Shown: positions 1 to 5,286 of the stretch, piece after piece
Numbering within the stretch: the stretch's first letter is position 1
How the letters are laid out: every line of letters starts with the position of its first letter
Assembly: GCA_031256755.1 (NCBI GenBank)
Contig: JAIRPZ010000145.1
Location: 1 to 5,286 of the forward strand
Length of the DNA stretch: 5,286 bases
Source of the DNA: Planctomycetaceae bacterium
GTDB taxonomy: Bacteria; Planctomycetota; Planctomycetia; Pirellulales; Thermoguttaceae
Reading direction: 5' to 3'
The notes under the pieces: generated by a model
What the model saw: only the letters and a program-made list of their open reading frames with translations
Databases searched by the model: none
What the model was told of the DNA's origin: nothing
Made by a program: the position numbers and the translations under genes

Positions 1-12
1 AGAGGTGCAATT

Positions 13-1071
13 ATGACGCGTCGGGCTTTTACATTGGTGGAGATTTTGACGGTGGTCGTCATCATCGGTATTTTGGTCACGCTGGTCACGCTGGCGGTTG
101 CCGGAGCGCAGCGGTCGGCCAAACGGGCAAGAATTGCCGTGGAAATGAACCAGATTGTGATGGCTCTTGAACATTACAAAAACGAATTCGGCGAATATCC
201 GCCCGATATGTTTGATGACGAAGCCCTCGTCCGCCACGTGAAAAAACGGTGGCCCCGGTTTGTGATTGAGGGCAGCGATGTAAAAGCACAGTCGACAAAT
301 ATCAAGTGGGCAATAACGCTGGTTTATCGTAATACGGCTATTTATCCGTCACCTCTGTTGACTCAATGGGCAGGAAAAAGCCAAAATGGTGTGTCATTAC
401 ATGAACCTAATGCAGTTATTCATGCCTTGTCATTTTGGTTAGGCGGATTTGTGCAGCCGGACGGAAAAATGCAGGGATTTGGTGCTGACCCCGAAGCCCC
501 GTTTGGACGGCACTCCGGAAACAGCAAGCCAAACGATGGTACCGGTCAGCAAGATGATGTTACACTTGGTACCGTGGACAAAAAGGTTTTTTTGCCGCTG
601 GAACTGGGCAAAAATATAACGCTTGTCGATGCCACTATAAAACCAGTGGGAATGTTTTTTTGTTTGTCGAACCGGCTTAATTCCGATACATTTGTCCCAT
701 TCGTTTATTTCAAGGGACGCAGCGGCGGCGGGTTTGACGCTTATCGAAGCAAGAGACCTGCATTACAAATGAATGCGTACAATTTTGGTTCGAAGGGACT
801 ATTTCCGTGGGGCGATTTGGGCATTGCCGTTCCTTATGCAAAAACAGGAACAGTAGATAACAACGGAAAATTAATTAACGCAGAATGGGTTGAAGCCGAA
901 AAATATCAATTAATTCATCCCGGCTTGGACGGTAAATTCGGTCAATCAACAATTCCCGGCAATACTACAGATGATAAATTTTTCCGTTCATTGGAAAGTT
1001 TGACACAGGCAGATTTGGACAACATCACGAATTTTTCGGGCTTCAAGGAAATACGGACGATTTTGAAGTAG
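13..1071 (+). CDS. Type II secretion/type IV pilin-like prepilin with N-terminal methylation motif
   Basis: Predicted prepilin-like protein of 352 residues, probably exported to the cell envelope as a pseudopilin. The N-terminus has a short basic leader (MTRRA), then FTLVE, then a hydrophobic helix to about residue 28. A prepilin peptidase would cut between A5 and F6; the +5 glutamate (E10) is present. The -1 residue is Ala rather than the usual Gly. After the helix comes a helical stretch with EHYKNEFGEYPPD at 53-65, an FWLGG segment near 142-146, and HPGLDGKFG at 302-310, a pattern I associate with planctomycete pseudopilin-like proteins. It is longer than classical GspG (about 140 residues) and lacks an obvious DUF1559 ending. 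The start is firm: AGAGGTG at 1-7 lies 5 nt before the ATG. The gene stands alone here; the upstream neighbour is outside the window. The substrate or machine it serves cannot be told from sequence. Confidence 0.88.
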   Translation: MTRRAFTLVEILTVVVIIGILVTLVTLAVAGAQRSAKRARIAVEMNQIVMALEHYKNEFGEYPPDMFDDEALVRHVKKRWPRFVIEGSDVKAQSTNIKWAITLVYRNTAIYPSPLLTQWAGKSQNGVSLHEPNAVIHALSFWLGGFVQPDGKMQGFGADPEAPFGRHSGNSKPNDGTGQQDDVTLGTVDKKVFLPLELGKNITLVDATIKPVGMFFCLSNRLNSDTFVPFVYFKGRSGGGFDAYRSKRPALQMNAYNFGSKGLFPWGDLGIAVPYAKTGTVDNNGKLINAEWVEAEKYQLIHPGLDGKFGQSTIPGNTTDDKFFRSLESLTQADLDNITNFSGFKEIRTILK

Positions 1072-1094
1072 CGGCGGATTTTTTTCCGACATTC

Positions 1095-1123
1095 TTCTCA
1101 ATGATGTTTTTATAGTGTATAAT
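1095..1123 (+). promoter_or_regulatory. Putative sigma70-type promoter for cheW
   Basis: A perfect TATAAT lies at 1118-1123. Seventeen bases upstream is TTCTCA (1095-1100), which matches TTGACA at four of six positions. Transcription would begin near 1130, giving a leader of about 47 nt before the ATG at 1177, or about 92 nt before the alternative start at 1222. It sits in the only sizeable gap between the prepilin gene and cheW, so cheW and perhaps the hydrolase behind it are likely transcribed separately from the prepilin gene. Inferred from motif matching only. Confidence 0.55.
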
Positions 1124-1136
1124 GGCAGTATCCACT

Positions 1137-1150
1137 GGGGATTTTTCCCC
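1137..1150 (+). other. Small hairpin in the cheW leader
   Basis: GGGGA (1137-1141) and TCCCC (1146-1150) form a perfect 5-bp stem with a TTTT loop. It lies just downstream of the predicted transcription start and about 26 nt before the cheW ATG, so it would be near the 5' end of the mRNA. It is not followed by a T tract and is not a convincing terminator. A role in mRNA stability is possible but unsupported. Confidence 0.35.
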
Positions 1151-1176
1151 GTCTTCAACCTTAAATTTGAATAACA

Positions 1177-1719
1177 ATGTCTGAAACATTGGCTAAAATG
1201 GAGCATCAGGAAGAATCGGTTATGACCGCCAACAGGGACGGCTCGTTCACTGACGATAACGAAGATACCTTGAAAGATATGTACCTTTCGTTCCGGCTCG
1301 GCGATGAAGATTACTGCCTTGAAATCCGGCATGTCACGGAAATTGTCGGCATACAAAAGGTTACGGAAGTGCCGGATATGCCGCACTATGTTAAGGGAGT
1401 CGTGAATCTCCGCGGGCAGGTCATTCCTGTGATTGATATGCGGCTGCGGTTCAACATGGTCGGCCGGGATTATGACGAGCGGACGTGTATTGTCGTCATC
1501 AATCTCCGCAACGGACAAGTCCAGGTCGGCTTGGTCGTTGATACGGTGAACGAAGTCCGGTCGATTGAAGAAGCCAACGTTTCCCCGCCGCCGAAAAGCG
1601 GAACCGGGCAGTGCGCCCAGTATATCCGCGGTCTCGGAAAAGTCGGCGAAGATGTTAAGATCATTCTCGATGCGAATAAACTTCTTTTTGAAGATGAACT
1701 CGCAGGATTCGGCGGATAA
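1177..1719 (+). CDS. cheW: Chemotaxis coupling protein CheW
   Basis: CheW-domain scaffold, expected to link chemoreceptors to the CheA kinase in the cytoplasmic signalling array. The 180-residue product is one CheW domain from about residue 31 to 173. Diagnostic stretches are YLSFRLGDEDYCLEI, VPDMPHYVKGVVNLRG (NLRG at 77-80, where R79 corresponds to the conserved Arg of the receptor/kinase-binding region), VIPVIDMRLRF, VGLVVDTVNEV and YIRGLGKV...VKIILDANKLL. There is no kinase, receiver or second CheW domain, so it is a plain CheW and not CheV. The first ATG has no clear Shine-Dalgarno. An in-frame ATG at 1222 (M16) is preceded by AGGAAG at 1208-1213 with 8-nt spacing and may be the true start, giving 165 residues; the extra N-terminus is polar and outside the domain. 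No cheA, receptor or other che gene lies in the window. The hydrolase follows after 40 nt, possibly cotranscribed. Confidence 0.93.
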   Translation: MSETLAKMEHQEESVMTANRDGSFTDDNEDTLKDMYLSFRLGDEDYCLEIRHVTEIVGIQKVTEVPDMPHYVKGVVNLRGQVIPVIDMRLRFNMVGRDYDERTCIVVINLRNGQVQVGLVVDTVNEVRSIEEANVSPPPKSGTGQCAQYIRGLGKVGEDVKIILDANKLLFEDELAGFGG

Positions 1720-1759
1720 CGCTGCCGATCCGTTTTCCCCGGCAGCCCCGTTGCGACTT

Positions 1760-2653
1760 ATGAATGATTTCCCGGAATATCCGTTTGCTTCGCATTATTT
1801 AACGCTTTCGGACGGTTTACGTTTGCACTATTTGGACGAACAGGAATCCGGTTCTGATCGTCCGGTTTTGCTTTTTGTTCACGGAAATCCCACGTGGTCG
1901 TTTTTGTGGCGAAAAGCTGTTCTCCGGTTTCGCCATGATTTCCGCTGTATTGCGGTGGATCATATCGGCTGCGGATTTTCGGATAAACCGAAAGAAGGGG
2001 AGTATCCGTTTTCGCTGGAACGGCGTATCGGCGACCTTTGCGAATTGATTGAACACCTGCATTTGCGCCGGATCACGCTGATTGTTCACGATTGGGGCGG
2101 ATGTATCGGTATGGGGGCGGCAAGCCGGTTGCCGGATCGGTTTGAACGGTTTGTTTTTATGAATACGGCGGCTTTCCGCGGTTTGCGGATGCCGTTGCGT
2201 ATTTTATTATGCCGTCTGCCATATTTGGGACGTTTTTTTGTGCAGGGGTTAAATCTTTTTGTTGCCGGTCTTTTTTGGATGGCGGTGGCCCGCCGGAGAA
2301 ATCTGACACCGGAAATCCGCCGGGGATTTCTTGCTCCGTATGATTCGTGGCATCACCGTTTGGCGGTTTATCGTTTTATTAAAGATATTCCGTTTTCGCC
2401 CAAGCATGAAAGTTATCAAACGATTTTGAATATTGAAGAGCATTTGCCGGTGTTTCGGGAGAAAAATGTCTGTCTTATTTTCGGGATGCAGGACTGGTGT
2501 TTTTCGCCGGATTATCTTAAGAAGTTTTTGCAGTTTTTTCCTGATGCGTCGGTTCACCGGCTGAATCATGCGCATCATCTTCTGCTGGAAGATGCGCCGG
2601 AGGAAGTGCTTGCTGCTCTTGACGCGTTTTTAAGCGGACACCGGACAACGTAG
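1760..2653 (+). CDS. Alpha/beta-fold hydrolase, haloalkane dehalogenase/OleB-like
   Basis: Soluble alpha/beta hydrolase of 297 residues, the usual length for haloalkane dehalogenases. Visible motifs: HGNPTW at 41-46 (oxyanion region; N43 is the halide-binding Asn position), HDWGG at 110-114 (nucleophile D111, with W112 the second halide-binding position), GMQDW with the likely acid D245, and AHHLLLEDAPE with catalytic base H273. The whole triad is intact. The middle of the protein (NTAAFR, APYDSW, RFIKDIPFSP) recalls OleB, the beta-lactone decarboxylase of long-chain olefin synthesis, at least as much as true dehalogenases; substrate is therefore undecided. No oleA, oleC or oleD is present here. 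The frame is open back to 1565, inside cheW, but I prefer the ATG at 1760 because homologues start just before the PF.SHY strand. An ATG at 1694 would add 22 residues and overlap cheW by 26 nt. No start has a good Shine-Dalgarno. It follows cheW by 40 nt. Confidence 0.88.
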   Translation: MNDFPEYPFASHYLTLSDGLRLHYLDEQESGSDRPVLLFVHGNPTWSFLWRKAVLRFRHDFRCIAVDHIGCGFSDKPKEGEYPFSLERRIGDLCELIEHLHLRRITLIVHDWGGCIGMGAASRLPDRFERFVFMNTAAFRGLRMPLRILLCRLPYLGRFFVQGLNLFVAGLFWMAVARRRNLTPEIRRGFLAPYDSWHHRLAVYRFIKDIPFSPKHESYQTILNIEEHLPVFREKNVCLIFGMQDWCFSPDYLKKFLQFFPDASVHRLNHAHHLLLEDAPEEVLAALDAFLSGHRTT

Positions 2654-2723
2654 ATTATTGATTGCACAGCCGTTGTGAACAAAACAAATTATTTATAAAA
2701 ACAGACAGGATCAGAACAAAAAA

Positions 2724-3914
2724 ATGTTGACAATTTCCTCTCCTTCTCATTGCTGCGGCTGTACTGCCTGTCAAACGGTTTGTCCGCAGCATTGTATCAC
2801 TATGCAAACCGACAGCGAGGGTTTTGACTATCCCCAAGCCGATGCTGACCGCTGTACCGATTGCAAACGCTGTGAAAAGGTCTGCCCTTACCATCATCGC
2901 CGCACCAAGAATACCGGCAAACCCGATGTGTTTGCGTGCTTCAATAAAATAGCCGAAACGCGCCGGCAAAGTTCTTCCGGCGGCGTGTTCACGCTGCTTG
3001 CTGAAGCCGCCTTGCAAAACGGCGGCGTTGTGTTTGGTGCCGCTTTCAACGACCGCTTTGAGGTCGTACACCGAGCCGTTGAATCGGTCGGAGAACTTGC
3101 CGCTTTGCGGGGTTCCAAGTATGTGCAAAGCAAACTCGGCGATACTTTCAGGCAAGTTAAACAGCATCTCGATGCCGGTCGGTTTGTCCTTTTTACTGGT
3201 ACGCCTTGTCAGATTGCCGGTTTGCGGAAGTGTTTGACAAAACCCTGCGATAATCTGCTGCTTGTTGATGTCGTTTGCCACGATGCCCCCAGTCCGCGGG
3301 TCTTTCGTCTCTATAAGGAAGAAATGGAACGGCAATATCAATCCCCCGTCCAGTCCTTTTCCTTTCGGGACAAAACAGGCGGCTGGATGCGTTTTCGCGT
3401 CAACATTGAGTTTCGTCAAAAGACAACGTATTCGGTCGAATTCGGGCAAGACGAATTTATGCGGGGATTTTTATCGAATGTGTCTCTTCGTCCTTCATGT
3501 TATTCCTGTTTTTGCAACAATTTCCGCAGCGGCAGCGACATCACATTGGCGGATTACTGGGGCATAACACAGGTTCACCCGGAATTTTCGGACGACCGGG
3601 GAACTTCGCTGGTGCTGGTTCATACACTGAAAGGGAACGAATTTTGGCAGCGTATTCAGCCGCACATGGTTTGGCTGCCATCTGACTTGGCAAAAGCGGT
3701 CAAACACAATCCATGTATTGTTTGTTCGGTCGGAGTACACCCGAAGCGGAAAGAATTTTTCGACCGGCTGGGAACGGCAGCAGTTCGGGAATTGATTACG
3801 GATATATTAAAGCCGGATCATTCGTTAACCGGCAGAATCAAACGGTTTGTCCGCCGGCTGATTGTAAACCGGTTCAGCAAGTATGTTTATCGAAAATTAA
3901 CTGCGTACCGGTAG
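2724..3914 (+). CDS. Ferredoxin-type [4Fe-4S] protein with FrhB/FdhB (F420 hydrogenase beta-subunit) domains
   Basis: Predicted cytoplasmic iron-sulfur flavoprotein-like oxidoreductase of 396 residues. Two bacterial-type [4Fe-4S] ferredoxin motifs open it: C10, C13, C16, C20-Pro and C44, C47, C50, C54-Pro. An FrhB_FdhB N-terminal region follows, with SSSGG at 83-87, GSKYVQS, and TGTPCQ at 158-163. The C-terminal FrhB_FdhB region carries RPSCYSCFC (cysteines 259, 262, 264) and SDITLADYWG (272-280). The family motif usually written CHGVPS reads CHDAPS here (185-190). The last 30 residues are rich in Arg and Lys. In canonical members the family passes electrons to or from F420; members in polysaccharide loci have no settled reaction, and F420 use should not be assumed here. 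The pyruvyl transferase gene begins 40 nt downstream, a common pairing. The ATG is preceded by AGGA, but 13 nt away, so initiation strength is uncertain; the first ferredoxin Cys so close to the start supports it. Confidence 0.9.
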   Translation: MLTISSPSHCCGCTACQTVCPQHCITMQTDSEGFDYPQADADRCTDCKRCEKVCPYHHRRTKNTGKPDVFACFNKIAETRRQSSSGGVFTLLAEAALQNGGVVFGAAFNDRFEVVHRAVESVGELAALRGSKYVQSKLGDTFRQVKQHLDAGRFVLFTGTPCQIAGLRKCLTKPCDNLLLVDVVCHDAPSPRVFRLYKEEMERQYQSPVQSFSFRDKTGGWMRFRVNIEFRQKTTYSVEFGQDEFMRGFLSNVSLRPSCYSCFCNNFRSGSDITLADYWGITQVHPEFSDDRGTSLVLVHTLKGNEFWQRIQPHMVWLPSDLAKAVKHNPCIVCSVGVHPKRKEFFDRLGTAAVRELITDILKPDHSLTGRIKRFVRRLIVNRFSKYVYRKLTAYR

Positions 3915-3917
3915 CCG

Positions 3918-3946
3918 CTGTCATTTCGTTGTTTTTTTGGTACAAT
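3918..3946 (+). promoter_or_regulatory. Putative extended -10 promoter for the pyruvyl transferase, possibly leaderless
   Basis: TACAAT at 3941-3946 is preceded by TG at 3938-3939 with one base between, an extended -10 arrangement. CTGTCA (3918-3923) lies 17 bases upstream and matches TTGACA at four of six positions. Only 8 bases separate the -10 element from the ATG at 3955, so a transcript starting at the usual distance would begin within a base or two of the start codon. No Shine-Dalgarno precedes this ATG, which fits leaderless translation. The element sits in the 40-nt gap after the FrhB-like gene, so independent expression is possible. Motif inference only. Confidence 0.45.
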
Positions 3947-3954
3947 CTGCCCCG

Positions 3955-4323
3955 ATGAAAAAGATTTTATTACAGCATTTTCCGTCGCTGAACAACTACG
4001 GAACCGCAATGATGGGACTGACGGCAACGCAGTTTTTTCACGATCATTTCGGCGGCGATGTTGAAATTTATTCGGAAATTTCTTCAGACAAAATCATTGC
4101 CGAAGTGAAAAGCGAACTTCGCTGCCCGGTTGAGGTGAAATACTATCATCATCCCTATCAGAAACAGTTTGACCGGTCAAGCGGAACCATCAAAAATTCT
4201 GGCAAGTCCGATCTCTCTATGTTTATAGAGAGTTTGATTTGGTTATTATTCTCGGCGGAGATGATATTTCCGAGTATTACTCCCGGCATGGTGCGAGTGC
4301 AGAATCGATCATGTTCAGTTTGA
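3955..4323 (+). CDS. Polysaccharide pyruvyl transferase, N-terminal fragment (5' frame)
   Basis: As read, this frame gives 122 residues. Residues 1 to about 86 are the N-terminal part of a pyruvyl transferase: a beta strand (KKILLQHF), the NNYGTAMMG motif at 13-21 typical of the family start, then a helix and a short strand (DVEIYSE). From about residue 87 to the stop the reading is out of frame with the family and is probably meaningless sequence (ending MVRVQNRSCSV). The fragment has no catalytic GRMH motif and should be inactive alone. The ATG at 3955 is preferred over an in-frame TTG at 3937 because homologues begin MKKI and because the TTG lies inside the predicted promoter. No Shine-Dalgarno is visible. 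Confidence 0.65.
   Translation: MKKILLQHFPSLNNYGTAMMGLTATQFFHDHFGGDVEIYSEISSDKIIAEVKSELRCPVEVKYYHHPYQKQFDRSSGTIKNSGKSDLSMFIESLIWLLFSAEMIFPSITPGMVRVQNRSCSV
4213..4232 (+). repeat. CT-repeat/AG inverted repeat at the frame junction
   Basis: CTCTCTAT (4213-4220) and ATAGAGAG (4225-4232) are exact reverse complements separated by GTTT, giving a perfect 8-bp stem with a 4-nt loop. The left arm contains three CT units. It lies where the pyruvyl transferase leaves its first frame. Gain of one CT unit, possibly favoured by hairpin-assisted slippage, would explain the shift; loss of one would restore the frame and leave a 6-bp stem. The GAGAG of the right arm also lies 6 nt before the TTG at 4239 and could act as a weak ribosome site. 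Confidence 0.6.
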
Positions 4324-5183
4324 TGGGAAAATATTCCCCTGTTGTTCTCGTCGGTCAAACAATCGGACCTTTTAACCGCTGGATAAACTGGCAGATCGTT
4401 CGCCGGACATTAAAATCGGTGCCGATTATCACCCGCGATGAATGGTGCAGCCGCTATTTGCAGCAGGAACTCAATCTGAAGCAGAATGTCTTTCACGGAG
4501 CGGATTTGGCATTCTGCGATTTGCCGCTTCAATCCAATAAAGACATCGAACAGGATATACTGCGGCAGTATGGACTCGTTTCCAATCAATATATCACGGT
4601 TATTCTGTCCGGTCATCATTCTGCGTATTGCAAAGACCGTACGCTTTATCTTCAGGTATGGCAGGAAGTTATTCAGCGTCTTGCCGCAGAACCTATGCTG
4701 CAAGACAAAAAAATCTGTTTGCTCGCCCATACGTTTCATCCCTACGGAGACGAGGGGAAAAATATCGAAGAGGTATGCCGGATGCTTCCGCAGAACATTC
4801 GGGAACAAATCATACCCGTCACAGAGCGGATTTTGCCGACAAGGGCAAGATTCATATTGGGTAACGGATACTTAACCATTACCGGCAGAATGCATGCTTC
4901 AGTTTCAACGTTCCAAATGGGCAAACCGGCGGTTGTTCTTTCGTACAGTAAAAAATATGACGGCGTAATCGGCAGCAATTTGAACCGGCAGGATTTGATT
5001 CTCAATGCGAACGATTCGGTTCTGTGGGAAAGCCGGAAAATTCCCGATATGATCGGCGAAAAGGTGCGGTACATTTGCGGAAACTATAACCGATTAACGG
5101 AAGAAATCCGAAACCGGGCAGCGGTTCAGAAAGAATTAGCGGCATATTCGTTACAAAAGTGTGTTGAATTTGTAAAAAAGTGA
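4239..5183 (+). CDS. Polysaccharide pyruvyl transferase, main C-terminal part (3' frame)
   Basis: This frame gives 314 residues from a TTG at 4239, though homology continues upstream (YREFDL), so the TTG is likely not a real start. It contains most of the pyruvyl transferase fold: VIILGGDDISEYY at the start, VVLVGQTIGPF, HGADLAF, VILSGHH, HTFHPYGDEG (164-173), and the active-site region GRMHAS (R217, H219) followed by GKPAVVLSYSKKYDGVIG. The Arg-x-His pair matches the conserved RLH triplet of characterised pyruvyl transferases, with Met in place of Leu. Without the N-terminal strand and NNYG loop the Rossmann-like half would be incomplete, so activity needs the frame to be rejoined by reversion or recoding. 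It ends with TGA at 5181-5183 and no obvious T-tract terminator follows. Confidence 0.7.
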   Translation: MVIILGGDDISEYYSRHGASAESIMFSLMGKYSPVVLVGQTIGPFNRWINWQIVRRTLKSVPIITRDEWCSRYLQQELNLKQNVFHGADLAFCDLPLQSNKDIEQDILRQYGLVSNQYITVILSGHHSAYCKDRTLYLQVWQEVIQRLAAEPMLQDKKICLLAHTFHPYGDEGKNIEEVCRMLPQNIREQIIPVTERILPTRARFILGNGYLTITGRMHASVSTFQMGKPAVVLSYSKKYDGVIGSNLNRQDLILNANDSVLWESRKIPDMIGEKVRYICGNYNRLTEEIRNRAAVQKELAAYSLQKCVEFVKK

Positions 5184-5286
5184 TCGCAGCCGATAACCGG
5201 CAGCCGGTCCATGGGCGGCAGGTATACCGCCCGTTGTGAAACCGGTTACGTTTCAAACACAAACCCGCCGCGGCGGAAATCAATGC
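5184..5286. other. Non-coding tail with three palindromes
   Basis: No convincing gene is visible in the final 103 bases. Three inverted repeats are: GGGCGG (5213-5218) with CCGCCC (5227-5232), loop 8; TGAAAC (5237-5242) with GTTTCA (5250-5255), loop 7; and the 12-base perfect palindrome CCGCCG/CGGCGG at 5265-5276. None is followed by a run of T on the + strand, so a classical intrinsic terminator is not supported, although the first GC-rich stem could still slow polymerase after the pyruvyl transferase. An ATG at 5283 might begin another gene beyond the window edge, but this cannot be judged. Confidence 0.4.

Larger units (their letters stand above)
3955..5183 (+). pseudogene. Polysaccharide pyruvyl transferase gene interrupted by a frameshift
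   Basis: One family-sized gene split over two frames; the parts are also listed separately. Polysaccharide pyruvyl transferases (PF04230) add a pyruvate ketal from phosphoenolpyruvate to sugars of surface polysaccharides. Joined, the protein would be 408 residues: start MKKILLQHFPSLNNYGTAMMG, the DLVIILGGDD strand (GGDD at 100-103), SGHH, HTFHPYG, and ITGRMHAS (R311, H313) followed by MGKPAVVLSYSKKYDGVIG. These are the family landmarks in normal order, so only the frame is broken. The 3' part lies in the -1 frame relative to the 5' part. The overlap open in both frames is 4173-4320, and the best junction is around 4213-4235, where CTCTCT is followed by a complementary AG-rich arm. Deleting one CT gives GKSDLYVYREFDLVII, a natural-looking join. 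Both parts otherwise look conserved, suggesting a recent or reversible event. Sequence error cannot be excluded. Confidence 0.75.

Noticed and set aside
1075..1088. CGGA/TCCG stem with a T-rich loop after the prepilin gene, as a terminator
   Set aside because: Only 4 bp of stem, and the T run is in the loop instead of after the stem.
988..1518. Minus-strand open frame of 176 residues across the prepilin end and cheW
   Set aside because: It is a shadow of CheW and runs through the predicted promoter; no family features are visible.
1565..1759. Extension of the hydrolase frame upstream to 1565
   Set aside because: It lies almost entirely inside cheW in another frame, has no hydrolase homology, and would make the protein 65 residues too long.
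2665..2677. CACA/TGTG stem between the hydrolase and FrhB-like genes
   Set aside because: A 4-bp stem is expected by chance and no T tract follows.
2658..2699. Possible promoter before the FrhB-like gene (TATAAA at 2694-2699)
   Set aside because: The region is AT-rich, but no -35 match lies at a proper distance: TTGTGA at 2673 has only a 15-base spacer.
2655..3449. Long minus-strand open frame of 264 residues
   Set aside because: It is antisense to the clearly conserved FrhB-like gene, and its translation shows no recognisable domain.
4191..4197. CAAAAAT as a -1 slippery heptamer for programmed frameshifting
   Set aside because: It does not fit X XXY YYZ in the reading frame, and it is 15 nt from the hairpin, too far for a normal stimulator.
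4158..4358. Minus-strand open frame over the frameshift region
   Set aside because: It is antisense to the pyruvyl transferase and contains no known motif.

Overview
The window is 5.3 kb of bacterial chromosome of roughly balanced base composition, with every convincing gene on the + strand. The first gene resembles the planctomycete lineage of type II secretion-like prepilins: an RRAFTLVE N-terminus, an EYPPD segment, an FWLGG segment and a late GLDGKFG motif. Planctomycetota is therefore the best guess for the host, from recalled family patterns only and not verified. I see no rRNA, tRNA, CRISPR array, insertion sequence or phage gene.

Layout: (1) 13-1071, a prepilin-like protein with its own Shine-Dalgarno. 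(2) 1072-1176, a leader with a good sigma70-type promoter and a small hairpin. (3) 1177-1719, a CheW chemotaxis coupling protein. (4) 1760-2653, an alpha/beta hydrolase of the haloalkane dehalogenase/OleB type with an intact catalytic triad. (5) 2724-3914, a protein with two [4Fe-4S] ferredoxin motifs followed by FrhB/FdhB-like (F420 hydrogenase beta-subunit) domains. (6) 3955-5183, a polysaccharide pyruvyl transferase gene that does not stay in one frame: the N-terminal part is in one frame and the rest in the -1 frame. (7) 5184-5286, a non-coding tail with several palindromes and no recognisable gene.

The first half is a mix of surface/motility-type functions (prepilin, CheW) and an unrelated hydrolase, so it need not be one pathway. 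The last two genes form a recognisable pair: FrhB-like iron-sulfur proteins and pyruvyl transferases are commonly neighbours in bacterial polysaccharide loci, which suggests a surface-glycan modification role.

The most notable observation is at 4213-4232. A CT-repeat arm and its exact complement form an 8-bp, 4-nt-loop hairpin where the pyruvyl transferase frame breaks. Removing one CT unit would restore a continuous protein of 408 residues. This could be a recent disabling mutation, a reversible on/off repeat, recoding, or a sequence error; the sequence alone does not decide. The same gene also has a promoter-like element placed so close to its ATG that the transcript could be leaderless.
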